NCBI GenBank assembly: GCA_900769325.1
Contig: CAAGGF010000115.1
Location: 1-29,414 of the forward strand
DNA length: 29,414 bases
Origin: Spirochaetia bacterium
GTDB taxonomy: Bacteria > Spirochaetota > Spirochaetia > Treponematales > Treponemataceae
Direction of reading: 5' to 3'
Shown: piece by piece, positions 15,636 to 23,793 of the stretch
How positions within the stretch are numbered: position 1 is the first letter of the stretch
How the letters are laid out: each line of letters starts with the position of its first letter
The notes under the pieces: model-generated
Told to the model about the DNA's origin: nothing
The model's input: only the letters and a program-made list of their open reading frames with translations
Database searches by the model: none
Program-made: the position numbers and the translations under genes

Positions 15636-16614
15636 TTTCCACTATACTACTGTACCCCCCCCCATTCATTTTAAGTTTAAGTTTAGCTAAATAACGCAAG
15701 ATATGAAAATCTGCACTTTGAGAAAAATGTTCATGTTCATTAAAGTACTGCTCATCATGATTATTCAGTTCAAAACAAGCATCACCTTTTAATTTCTTTT
15801 GTTTGAATTCATTGTATGATTTCAAAAGATAGTGATTAATCTGAACAGGCATTCTATCGGTATGCACAGGATTAAATCCAAACAAGCAAACCCTATCAAA
15901 GACATTTACAGGCGGCAATTTATGACTTTTATATTTTCCCCACCGATAATGCATCCATTCATTTCCTTTCATATCAGCAGCATAATCGTAATCTGTGTTA
16001 TAAAAACACTTTCCAATATCTGCATATTTATACCAGCATGAAGTGAAACTTTCTGTTACGAGAGTATCTTTTGCACGTTCTACAAGTCCACTTGAACCAA
16101 AATAACGCCAATATATTATAACAATAGGACGATTCGTAAATGATTCAAGAAATTCAGTGATTGTATCATGTTCATTCGGACAAACAAATTCATCCAAATC
16201 TATAAATCCAATCCACTGTGTTTCATCCTTATATTTTTCAGCACAGTCTTTATATGCTTTCATCTGCCCCTGTGGAACAGGCCAGTCTATAAGTGTAACT
16301 TCTCCACTTTCGATATAGGGTTTTAGAACTTCAAGATAATTATCTGAAGAAAAATTATTGTACAAGTAAAAATGTTCTACGCCCACAATCTTGTGAAACT
16401 CAAGCCATTCTTTCAAATATGGTGCTTCATCCTTAAAAATTGCACAGACAGAAACCTTGTACTTTGGATTTCGTTTCTCTTTAGGCTTATTAAATGAATA
16501 ACTCAATCTGTAAAAACTTGAAAAGAATAAATACAATAGCTTTTTTGCAAAGTATTTGTAATTGATTCTTATAGGATGATCAAAAATCAGGTATTTATCT
16601 TCTTTCAATTCCAT
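15601..16614 (-). CDS. DUF23/GT92-like glycosyltransferase (copy 2) with poly-G C-terminal tail
   Basis: Paralogue of the downstream gene, 337 aa, with VSVCAIFKDEAPYLKEWLEF, HKIVGVEHFYLYNNFSSDNY and IGFIDLDEFVCP in the same order. After the natural end (LAKLKLKMN) a run of nine G encodes Gly-Gly-Gly and a tail YSSIVEIYASSLLQEAA, absent from the paralogue. With G8 or G10 the protein would stop a few residues after the tract. As read, the stop TAA (15601-15603) touches the ATG of the next gene. The transferase domain itself should be intact in any phase, so the tail or the coupling to the next gene is what varies. AGGAG precedes its ATG by 10 nt. Confidence 0.82.
   Translation of the reverse strand: MELKEDKYLIFDHPIRINYKYFAKKLLYLFFSSFYRLSYSFNKPKEKRNPKYKVSVCAIFKDEAPYLKEWLEFHKIVGVEHFYLYNNFSSDNYLEVLKPYIESGEVTLIDWPVPQGQMKAYKDCAEKYKDETQWIGFIDLDEFVCPNEHDTITEFLESFTNRPIVIIYWRYFGSSGLVERAKDTLVTESFTSCWYKYADIGKCFYNTDYDYAADMKGNEWMHYRWGKYKSHKLPPVNVFDRVCLFGFNPVHTDRMPVQINHYLLKSYNEFKQKKLKGDACFELNNHDEQYFNEHEHFSQSADFHILRYLAKLKLKMNGGGYSSIVEIYASSLLQEAA
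15655..15663 (-). repeat. G9 contingency tract at the C-terminus of GT92-like copy 2
   Basis: Nine G on the coding strand followed by TACAGTAGTATAGT, a flank identical for 14 nt to that of the tract in the GT2 gene at 26299-26307. The flank holds TAG stops in both alternative frames (15647-15649 and 15642-15644). Confidence 0.85.
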
Positions 16615-16617
16615 TTT

Positions 16618-18795
16618 TCATAAACTCCTGCATAGTCTAAAACCAACATCAGAAAAGCCTTCTTTCTGATACCACTCTGGAGGTAGCGAATATCTTTCGC
16701 TTATGCAACAGTCATAAGCGAAATTTGGCCATCCCCCACCCCGCATTATTCTTTCTTTTATTTCTGTAGCGTCATGTACAGGTGGTAAGTCAGTTTCATC
16801 ATAACACCATTCCCATACATTTCCACTCATATCATACAATCCAAGATAATTAGGCTTCTTTTTCCCCACTTGATGAGTTCCTGAAATGTAAAAGTTTTTC
16901 TTTGTCAAAAGCCGAAGTATTTTAAATATAGCTCTTTTTACAAAAGATTCCGACATTGTAGAGTACCAGGCTATCTTATCCAAGTTTTTGTCTTGTTTGG
17001 GAGTGCCTGTTGTGATTTCAGAATCATTTGCTTTGAAGTAAACCTCTAGATGTTCTTTTTGTTGTATTCCTGAGTATGCAAAAGCAAATTCGGAAGCATC
17101 TGTATTTCCGCCCCTCGCCGCAAATTCCCATTCCATTTCAGTTGGTAATCGGTAACCATGCTTTGAAGTATCACACTTTACAGAAGCTGAAATTAGATGT
17201 GCATTTTCGTCAAATTTCTCATTCGAAATAACATACACACAATTATCTTTTCCAAATTGCTTTTCTGTTAGTTTATTACAGAATAAAACACAATCATACC
17301 AAGAAACGTTTTCTACCGGTCGCAGATCATTCATTTCAAACAAAGATGTCTCAATTCCTTTAAAGGAACTTGGATTAAAACCCATTATGTTTTCAAAAAG
17401 CCTTTGTGTAACAGGGTATTTACAAAGACTATATGGCTTTATTTGATATTCTTTATTCTTCTCAAACACACCATAGAATCTATTATCTTCACCATGATAA
17501 TAATTCTTTATGTGGTTATCATCTTTTAGATAGAATGACTTTTCCGTTTTGCAACATATTATCTCGGATAGCTCACTGAAATTCTGGTTTGTAGTAAATA
17601 ATCTTGCACAATTCCTAAAAATTTTCTTTGCACATCTAAAAGGGAACTTCAATATTTTTTTAACAAGTTCTTTAATCTGATTTCTTCTGGTTACAGTATT
17701 GAAACTTTGTATCTTTAAGAAAGTTTCAAAATCGAGTTCTTTATAGTCTTTCCAAAAGTCATCATAATTATCTGGTTTTTTAACAGGCGCATGTAACAAC
17801 GGCTGCGAAGCAACCAGATCATTTTTCTGAACTTCTGCAAGGATTACATTCGATTTGATTTTTTCTAATAAATCAAGGCCTTTCATAGTATGAACTATTA
17901 AAGAAGATACTCCATGAGAATCATACATTTCAGGAAGACATTTATTGATACCCCAGAAATCTGCAATTGTTAAATCTGAATTACGTACAGAAGAAGTATA
18001 CGGACAATTATAACAATTTTCCCGTAAGCTTGAATCATTATAGAAAATGTTTGCAAACCAATCAGAATACATGTTTTTCCCATTCTTAAGGGTAATCTTT
18101 TCTATATGTTTTCCCCATGCGTATTTCTGCTTTTCTCTAAACTGGAAGTCTACTACTGCGCTCATATACTTTTTTTCATTCCAAGCAATAAAACTTTTGA
18201 ATACTTTCTGAGAAGGAACCCCATGGCAAATAAGATCCGCTGTATATAGCTTTTCTTGATTTATATGCTTCATATACAAATATGACAACAGTCCATCAAT
18301 CTGGCAGGGAGTTCCAGTAAAGAATACAAACTTTTCTTGTTTCAAATCTTCTGCAACAGAAGCAAAACAGTCATTCATATCTGACTGAACATATTTAGAA
18401 CCTCTTAAATTATTTCTTTCTTCTTTAGAAGAAGCTCTTTTATGACAGACAGAATAATCGTTTTTATTTAGTTTTGCTCCGTAAACAGCTCCATTTTGCT
18501 CAAGAATCCAGTCAGAGAAAATTGTAAAAGCTCCGCCTGACTGACTGTTTTTTACAATGTTTGCATCTTTATGTTTTATTGCAAAGAATCGCTGAATATC
18601 CTCCAAGTTCTCTTTTTTGTTGGAAAAACGACAAACTTTTCTACACATACCGCAATTAATACACTTAGTTTCATCAATTACAGGATAGCGGAAACCTTTT
18701 TCATCTTCCTCCATTGCAATGGCTTTCTGCGAACAAACAGAATAACAGGCAGAACATCCACAACAATTTTCTTTGAGGCAATAAACAGTATTCAT
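16618..18795 (-). CDS. fusion: ferredoxin/F420-hydrogenase-beta-like domain + FGE-sulfatase (SUMF1-like) domain
   Basis: One uninterrupted 725-aa frame. Residues 1-60 have two Cys-x2-Cys-x2-Cys-x3-Cys 4Fe-4S motifs (C11/C14/C17/C21 and C45/C48/C51/C55) with the family linker EKGFRYP between. Residues ~85-380 match the coenzyme F420 hydrogenase/dehydrogenase beta family (SGGAFTIFSDWIL, FFTGTPCQIDGLLSYL, CHGVPSQKVFKSFIAW). After a basic linker (~385-430), residues ~440-725 form an FGE/SUMF1-like domain: YPVTQRLFENIMGFNPSSF, RPVENVSWYDCVLFCNKL, YRLPTEMEWEFAARGG, LYDMSGNVWEWC, RIMRGGGW, DVGFRLCRSL. The canonical Cys-x4-Cys pair of copper FGE is not visible (adjacent Cys-Cys instead), so its chemistry is uncertain. 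The beta-like part is a paralogue of the next upstream gene. Confidence 0.85.
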   Translation of the reverse strand: MNTVYCLKENCCGCSACYSVCSQKAIAMEEDEKGFRYPVIDETKCINCGMCRKVCRFSNKKENLEDIQRFFAIKHKDANIVKNSQSGGAFTIFSDWILEQNGAVYGAKLNKNDYSVCHKRASSKEERNNLRGSKYVQSDMNDCFASVAEDLKQEKFVFFTGTPCQIDGLLSYLYMKHINQEKLYTADLICHGVPSQKVFKSFIAWNEKKYMSAVVDFQFREKQKYAWGKHIEKITLKNGKNMYSDWFANIFYNDSSLRENCYNCPYTSSVRNSDLTIADFWGINKCLPEMYDSHGVSSLIVHTMKGLDLLEKIKSNVILAEVQKNDLVASQPLLHAPVKKPDNYDDFWKDYKELDFETFLKIQSFNTVTRRNQIKELVKKILKFPFRCAKKIFRNCARLFTTNQNFSELSEIICCKTEKSFYLKDDNHIKNYYHGEDNRFYGVFEKNKEYQIKPYSLCKYPVTQRLFENIMGFNPSSFKGIETSLFEMNDLRPVENVSWYDCVLFCNKLTEKQFGKDNCVYVISNEKFDENAHLISASVKCDTSKHGYRLPTEMEWEFAARGGNTDASEFAFAYSGIQQKEHLEVYFKANDSEITTGTPKQDKNLDKIAWYSTMSESFVKRAIFKILRLLTKKNFYISGTHQVGKKKPNYLGLYDMSGNVWEWCYDETDLPPVHDATEIKERIMRGGGWPNFAYDCCISERYSLPPEWYQKEGFSDVGFRLCRSL

Positions 18796-18826
18796 AACTC
18801 TTTCTTCCTTGCTAAGGAAGCAGAGT
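18796..18826 (-). promoter_or_regulatory. hairpin sequestering the ribosome binding site of the fusion gene
   Basis: On the minus strand AACTC-TG-CTTCCTT-AGC-AAGGAAG-AAA-GAGTT is followed directly by ATG. The 7-bp inner stem (CTTCCTT/AAGGAAG) buries the AAGGA Shine-Dalgarno sequence, and the 5-bp outer stem (AACTC/GAGTT) abuts the start codon. Upstream translation ends only 12 nt before the hairpin, so a terminating ribosome could partly open it. Confidence 0.65.
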
Positions 18827-18838
18827 TATAAAACCAAT

Positions 18839-20014
18839 CTATTTCCTTAGCTTTAGCGTTCGGAGAATCTTTCCACCTGCTCGGCAGATAAATTTTCTGA
18901 ACCGTTTTTTTGCCGAAATATTATTTTCAGCATATTTTCTCATAATATGGTCAAAACCATATTCAAGATATTCATTCCAATATGAATCTATGAAAGCTTC
19001 TTTTTCTCTTGAAGATTTAAGTCTTGGCTGTAGACAGTCCTCAACTGAAACCTCTTTATATGAAACAGAGTCTTTTATAGAGTCAAATATCTTTTCTGCT
19101 TTTTCTGAATGTAAAAGAACTAAAGAACAACCATTCTTATAGTCCGTAAATTCAGGCGCAGCTTTTTCACTTCCCCAGAAATCAGCAAATGTAATATCGC
19201 TGTTTCTATACGGAGTTGTGTATTTACAGTTGTAACAACTTGGACGAATAAAGAAGTCAAATAATGAACCAGTAAAATAATCCTGATACTTTACTTTTCC
19301 ATTCGCCAAAGTCAGCTTTTCAATTCCCTCTCCCCAAGAATACTTCTGCTTGTCGCGGAATTTAAAATCCTGTACAACAGAATGATATTTTTTCTCATTC
19401 CATTGCAAATATTCTTTAAACATCTTTGGAGATGGCACTCCATGACATACAATATCTGCAAGCACAAGTTTATCTGTATCAATCTTCTTTGTTTTCAAGA
19501 AAGCCCTCAAACCGTCGCACTGACAGCCAGTACCAGTAAACAATACAAGCTTTCCATCTTTCAAATCTTTAGCTACGCTATTGAACACTTCATCAAGTTC
19601 AGACTGTACATATTTAGATTCCCTAAATGAATCCCTTTCTTTTTTATTAAGAGCCTTGTGATGACGCACAACCAAATCTGAATCAAGTTTTGCACCATAA
19701 ATAATGCCACCGTTATCCAATATGTAGTCAGAAAATGCGGTAAAAGCTCCAGCAGAACGACTTGCACTAACCACAGAAAAATCTTTATGTTTTACAGCAA
19801 AACATTTAACAGTCTTATTAGCATCTTGTATTTCTGGTTTGCTGAACTGGCATGTCTTTTGGCACAATCCACAATTAATGCATAGTTCTGGATTTATTGC
19901 TGGATAACTATACCCCCCCCCGTTCTCTTGTATAGTTATTGCATTTTTGGGACATACATTGAAACAAGCTGTACAGCCACAACATTTATCTTTTGTAACA
20001 AAAACGCTTTCCAT
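18839..20014 (-). CDS. ferredoxin/F420-hydrogenase-beta-like protein, phase-variable (ON)
   Basis: Protein of 391 aa of the coenzyme F420 hydrogenase/dehydrogenase beta-subunit family that often accompanies pyruvyl transferases in polysaccharide loci; its reaction there is not established. Two 4Fe-4S motifs flank the linker: KCCGCTACFNVCPKNAI, then CINCGLCQKTC. VLFTGTGCQCDGLRAFL, CHGVPSPKMFKEYLQW and DITFADFWG follow. Nine G encode Gly-Gly-Gly in the linker (ENGGGYSYP), replacing the usual charged-Gly-Phe version; G8 or G10 would end the protein within about 40 residues. GAGG lies 6 nt before ATG, and the start is 3 nt after the flippase stop. Confidence 0.85.
   Translation of the reverse strand: MESVFVTKDKCCGCTACFNVCPKNAITIQENGGGYSYPAINPELCINCGLCQKTCQFSKPEIQDANKTVKCFAVKHKDFSVVSASRSAGAFTAFSDYILDNGGIIYGAKLDSDLVVRHHKALNKKERDSFRESKYVQSELDEVFNSVAKDLKDGKLVLFTGTGCQCDGLRAFLKTKKIDTDKLVLADIVCHGVPSPKMFKEYLQWNEKKYHSVVQDFKFRDKQKYSWGEGIEKLTLANGKVKYQDYFTGSLFDFFIRPSCYNCKYTTPYRNSDITFADFWGSEKAAPEFTDYKNGCSLVLLHSEKAEKIFDSIKDSVSYKEVSVEDCLQPRLKSSREKEAFIDSYWNEYLEYGFDHIMRKYAENNISAKKRFRKFICRAGGKILRTLKLRK
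19904..19939 (-). repeat. G9 contingency tract inside a perfect 10-bp inverted repeat
   Basis: The C9 run (19913-19921, G on the coding strand) lies between ATAACTATAC (19904-19913) and GTATAGTTAT (19930-19939), exact reverse complements. The last base of the left arm is the first C of the run. The present G9 keeps the ferredoxin gene in frame. The upstream coding-strand flank matches that of the SGNH hydrolase tract. Confidence 0.85.
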
Positions 20015-20017
20015 GAA

Positions 20018-21535
20018 CTACCTCACAAACTTTTTTACAAAAGGAATACTAGAAAACAGGATTTTTCTTTCTGCTTTCCCAAGACCAACAAATATAATAA
20101 GAACTCCGCTTACACAGACTTCTAACAATACATTTAGTACAAGTTTTAAGAATGAATCAGCTCCCCTAATCAAGACCAAATCAAAAGCACATACAATAAC
20201 AGTTATTACAAAAATGGGGAGCAGAACTTTTAATGTATATTTTCTTATTGAAATATTTGCCAAATACTTAAAGAAAATAACCTTACTGAACATCATTACC
20301 AAAGACACACCAATTCCAACATAGAAAGGTATTAGAGGATTAGCATTCAGTTTTAATAAGAAATATGCACAAGGAAGATTTAATAAATAGAGTCCGCCAA
20401 CGACAATTTGATACCATTTGACTTTACCAATTGCCTGAGCAGCGGTACTGATAGGATCTGTTGCGGATATAACAAGTGCATCAACAAGTGCAAGTTTTGC
20501 AAAGATAACTGTATATTCAGGAACATCTTTTAACCATAAGCCTAAGACATATTCCATATTTGTTATTAATGGCATAGCAATCACAAAAAGAAGGAAGTAA
20601 GATATTTTAGAAGCAATACATGTTATATCAAAAAATTTTTCCTTATCTCCAGCTGCATAGTTTTTTGTAATTTGAGGATCTATAGCCTTCATAAAGTTTA
20701 CAGAAAAAGAAGAAACAACAGTGTTTATTTGAAATGCTATACCTCTTGCTGCATTGATTACTGTTCCAAAGAAAAGGTTTATAACTATATTTATACCCTG
20801 CCCCTTACAAACACTTGCGACAGCACCTATCATATTCCAGTTCAAAAAAGCAAACACTTCTTTATATGCTGGCTTATCTTTAACAAAACGGATATGAAGT
20901 TGTTTATATCGACATAATGAGTAAATAATGTAAAATCCATTTATAAGAACCGATGCAACAAGCAATAACAATCCATATACTATCAACCTGTCGCCAGTTG
21001 TAACATAAAGTAAATATGCCACGAGAAGTTTCAAACCTGCTTCGACAATAGATATAATTGAATAAATTCCAAGGTTTTCATCCGCAATTAATAATGCAAG
21101 AAAAGGAGAAACACATAAAGTTACTACAAAATTTATAATGGAAAACTGGTAAACAATTACAGCGGCGGTCATACGTTCTGGAGCTATAACCATTTTATTC
21201 AGAACAAACCATAAACCTGCTGTTTCTGCAAAGATAATGACAATACCACAGAGTGCAAGATACAAGAACAAATTAATTGAAAAATATTTACTCACTTCGT
21301 TCCAATCATTTCTACCAATTCCTATTGCAAAAAACCTTTGCGAAGCAACAGTAAGTACGCCAGAGAGAAAGGTGAACATTGAAACAAAGCCCGCAACAAC
21401 ATTATATAGCCCGTAATCAGCAGCACCTAAAGAATTAAGATTTACACGAACTGTAAAGAGCGATACAACAGTAAGAATAATCATCCTGATATAAAGAGAA
21501 AGAGTATTTTTCATTACTCTGGAAGAATTACTCAT
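20018..21535 (-). CDS. wzx: Wzx-type lipid-linked oligosaccharide flippase
   Basis: Integral membrane protein of 505 aa with about 12-14 hydrophobic helices. The N-terminal MKNTLSLYIRMIILTVVSLF followed by TVRVNLNSLGAADYGLYNVV, and ASQRFFAIGIGR, are typical of polysaccharide-biosynthesis (PST/Wzx, MOP superfamily) transporters. It would flip the undecaprenyl-linked repeat unit to the periplasm for the Wzy polymerase. ATG overlaps the stop of the pyruvyl transferase by one base (TAATG), so the two are translationally coupled. No truncation is seen. Confidence 0.9.
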   Translation of the reverse strand: MSNSSRVMKNTLSLYIRMIILTVVSLFTVRVNLNSLGAADYGLYNVVAGFVSMFTFLSGVLTVASQRFFAIGIGRNDWNEVSKYFSINLFLYLALCGIVIIFAETAGLWFVLNKMVIAPERMTAAVIVYQFSIINFVVTLCVSPFLALLIADENLGIYSIISIVEAGLKLLVAYLLYVTTGDRLIVYGLLLLVASVLINGFYIIYSLCRYKQLHIRFVKDKPAYKEVFAFLNWNMIGAVASVCKGQGINIVINLFFGTVINAARGIAFQINTVVSSFSVNFMKAIDPQITKNYAAGDKEKFFDITCIASKISYFLLFVIAMPLITNMEYVLGLWLKDVPEYTVIFAKLALVDALVISATDPISTAAQAIGKVKWYQIVVGGLYLLNLPCAYFLLKLNANPLIPFYVGIGVSLVMMFSKVIFFKYLANISIRKYTLKVLLPIFVITVIVCAFDLVLIRGADSFLKLVLNVLLEVCVSGVLIIFVGLGKAERKILFSSIPFVKKFVR

Positions 21536-22632
21536 TACAGGTTATCTCTCAAGAATTGCAAAGATGCTTGTCTTAAAGTATCAAACTTTGCGTTGATTTT
21601 ATTATAATCCCATTCCCAATCAGCTTTTTCTTCAAAAGTATTGAAATCTACAAGCACAGGTCGTAATTCAAGATAATCAATAAGAGAAGAAGCCTTATCC
21701 ATAATAAATTGTGTAGGACTAAAAACTGTTTTCTTATTAAAAATCAAGCTGAACATAAGTCCATGATAAGTACAAGTAAAAATCCGCTCTGCATGTTTGA
21801 AATAAGCAAGCCACTGAAACGGATTCAGTTCATTCTGCTTAAGAATTTTATCACACCAGTCAAAGGTATCATCAAGAGAATCAAGACAGATTATTTGCAG
21901 ATTATTCTTTTTAGCATAATCCACACAACCTTTTATAAATTCAGGTCTAAATTCGCTTCCATATACAATAATATACTTTGATTCATTTACTTGAGGAATA
22001 TTTTCATCATTCATAAAATCCCACAAAATTGTAGGATCACAAACAATTGTAGAATCTTTATTTACATAATTTTTAACAAGGTTTTTACTATTTTCATCCC
22101 GAACAGAAATAGCAGAAAGTTTGTTTAAACTGTTTTTTACATATTCTGGACAAACAGTTTCTGGCTTTACAGTTCCAAAACTAGCCGCATAAGAAATAAC
22201 ATTTTTAGAGTTTAGATTATCGCCGAATAAGAACTTATCATTGTTAAAGAAACCGATAGAATAATCCCAAATAATATCACTGCCTAAAACGACAGAATCA
22301 AAATACTTAGCTGGTAAATCATTTTTTGTTAGAGGTTCTGTACAGGGAATAAAATCTTTGTAATAACTCAAGAAAGGTTTTAGTTCTTTAATCTTGTTAG
22401 AAAACAGTCTTTTAGCAATATTCAAATATGTTCTTGGATTAATAATTCCATAACGAAATTTGGTATTGTTTATTGCATAATATTGACGGTGATGAACTGG
22501 TTCAAGATACGCAATCTGTTTTACATCATAATTTTCATCAAGAGCAGCTATTGATTTCTGTAACGCATACGCCTGTAAAAATGTCCCATAGTTAGGAACA
22601 TTCCAAAAGGTTAAGATTCCAATTTCTTTCAT
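21535..22632 (-). CDS. polysaccharide pyruvyl transferase family protein
   Basis: PF04230-type protein of about 365 aa. It begins with the family's IGILTFWNVPNYGTFLQAYA, then FDSVVLGSDIIWDY, NVISYAASFGT, AISVRDENS, VCDPTILWD and near the C-terminus TCTYHGLMFSLIFNKKTVF, which holds the conserved His and Gly of the donor site. It is expected to add a pyruvate ketal to a sugar from phosphoenolpyruvate, though many members are only inferred to do so. I place the start at 22632, two bases after the aminotransferase stop; an ATG four codons earlier lies in the upstream gene. It sits directly upstream of wzx and the ferredoxin genes, the usual company of this family. Confidence 0.85.
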   Translation of the reverse strand: MKEIGILTFWNVPNYGTFLQAYALQKSIAALDENYDVKQIAYLEPVHHRQYYAINNTKFRYGIINPRTYLNIAKRLFSNKIKELKPFLSYYKDFIPCTEPLTKNDLPAKYFDSVVLGSDIIWDYSIGFFNNDKFLFGDNLNSKNVISYAASFGTVKPETVCPEYVKNSLNKLSAISVRDENSKNLVKNYVNKDSTIVCDPTILWDFMNDENIPQVNESKYIIVYGSEFRPEFIKGCVDYAKKNNLQIICLDSLDDTFDWCDKILKQNELNPFQWLAYFKHAERIFTCTYHGLMFSLIFNKKTVFSPTQFIMDKASSLIDYLELRPVLVDFNTFEEKADWEWDYNKINAKFDTLRQASLQFLRDNL

Positions 22633-22634
22633 AA

Positions 22635-23738
22635 TTATTTCCATTCATTCAAGCACTTAATTACCCACTGAACCTGTTCATCAGACAGAGTTGGACCCAT
22701 AGGCAAACTAAGCTCTTGTGCATGAATCTTCTCTGTTACAGGGAAAGAAAGGTTATTCCATTCTTTGTAAGCTTCCTGTTTGTGCGGCGGAATTGGGTAA
22801 TGAATAATTGTTCCAATTTCATTTTCTTTAAGATAGGCCTGTAATTCATCACGCTTTTCTGTAAAAATCGGGAAGACATGGAATACATTTTTTTCGTCTG
22901 GAAGAATTGCAGGCATTTTGATTGCAGGATTTTTGATTCCTTCGTAGTACATTTTGGCAATCTGCTTGCGCCGGTTGTTATCATCATCCAAATGGCGGAG
23001 TTTTACATCAAGAACCGCTGCCGACATTTCATCAAGACGGCTGTTTTCTCCGACATAGTCAAAAACATATTTCTTTGAAGAACCGTAGTTACCAAGAACA
23101 CGTACAAGATCAGCAATTTCTTTGTCATTTGTTGTGATAGCACCAGCATCTCCAAAGGCTCCAAGGTTCTTTCCTGGATAAAAACTGTGGGCTGCAACAG
23201 TTCCCAAAGAACCGGTTCTTTTTCCATTGAAGCAGCACCCATGTGCCTGCGCATTGTCTTCAAAAAGCTTCAGATTGTGATTGTTACAAATTTCGCCAAT
23301 TTTTTCGTTATACAAACAGCGCCCGTAAAGGTGAACGAGCATAACGCCACGAGTTTTATCTGTAATTGCTTTTTCAATCGTTTCTGGTTCAAGTTCCAGT
23401 GTGTCAGAATTAGGATCAAGGAGGACAGGCTTTAAATTATTCTGTGAAATAGAAAGAATAGTTGCAATATAAGTGTTAGCCTGAACGATGATTTCATCGC
23501 CATCTTTCCAATCATATAAAATTTTACAGGCTCGAATCATCAATTCCAGTGCCTGCAATCCGTTTGCAACGCCTACACAGTAATTTGTGCCAATATATTT
23601 GGCATAATTATCTTCAAAAACTTTGTTTTCGTTTCCCTGTAAATACCATCCGCTATCTGTAACACGAAGCACAGCCAGGTGCAGTTCATCTGCATATTTT
23701 GCAGTAATATCTTTTAACGAAAGAAATGGCACATTCAT
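22635..23738 (-). CDS. fdtB: DegT/DnrJ/EryC1 sugar aminotransferase (FdtB/QdtB-like)
   Basis: PLP-dependent aminotransferase of about 367 aa that would convert a dTDP-3-keto-6-deoxyhexose made by the FdtA-like isomerase into the 3-amino sugar. VPFLSLKDITAKYADEL, YCVGVANGLQALEL, ANTYIATIL, LFEDNAQAHGCCFNGKRTG and HSFYPGKNLGAFGDAGAI (Schiff-base Lys, residue 190) are visible, as is NSRLDEMSAAVL. Start choice: MNVPFLSL at 23738 is the family-like start; an ATG four codons earlier (23750) would be almost leaderless given the promoter at 23759-23787. Confidence 0.88.
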   Translation of the reverse strand: MNVPFLSLKDITAKYADELHLAVLRVTDSGWYLQGNENKVFEDNYAKYIGTNYCVGVANGLQALELMIRACKILYDWKDGDEIIVQANTYIATILSISQNNLKPVLLDPNSDTLELEPETIEKAITDKTRGVMLVHLYGRCLYNEKIGEICNNHNLKLFEDNAQAHGCCFNGKRTGSLGTVAAHSFYPGKNLGAFGDAGAITTNDKEIADLVRVLGNYGSSKKYVFDYVGENSRLDEMSAAVLDVKLRHLDDDNNRRKQIAKMYYEGIKNPAIKMPAILPDEKNVFHVFPIFTEKRDELQAYLKENEIGTIIHYPIPPHKQEAYKEWNNLSFPVTEKIHAQELSLPMGPTLSDEQVQWVIKCLNEWK

Positions 23739-23758
23739 ATTAAACCCCATTATCTTTC

Positions 23759-23787
23759 ATAGTAACTTTGAATCCCTTTTTAGTCAA
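23759..23787 (-). promoter_or_regulatory. internal sigma70 promoter before the aminotransferase
   Basis: On the minus strand TTGACT (plus 23782-23787) and TACTAT (plus 23759-23764) are spaced by exactly 17 nt. The -35 is embedded in TGAACATCATTGAC, identical over 14 nt to the box at the deaminase promoter 10 kb away. The box begins with the TGA stop of the upstream gene. A second transcription unit for pyruvyl transferase, wzx and the ferredoxin genes could start here. Confidence 0.6.
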
Positions 23788-23793
23788 TGATGT

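Noticed and set aside
15642..15663. Poly-G tract as spacer of a phase-variable promoter (TATAGT as -10)
   Set aside because: TATAGT follows the G run at 15655 and 26299 at a constant distance, but no -35-like hexamer occurs at 16-18 nt in either place; the frame-switch explanation uses all the data. Not excluded.
19904..19939. Invertible DNA switch (recombinase site)
   Set aside because: The 10-bp inverted repeat encloses only 16 nt, too little for an invertible segment, and no recombinase gene is in the window.
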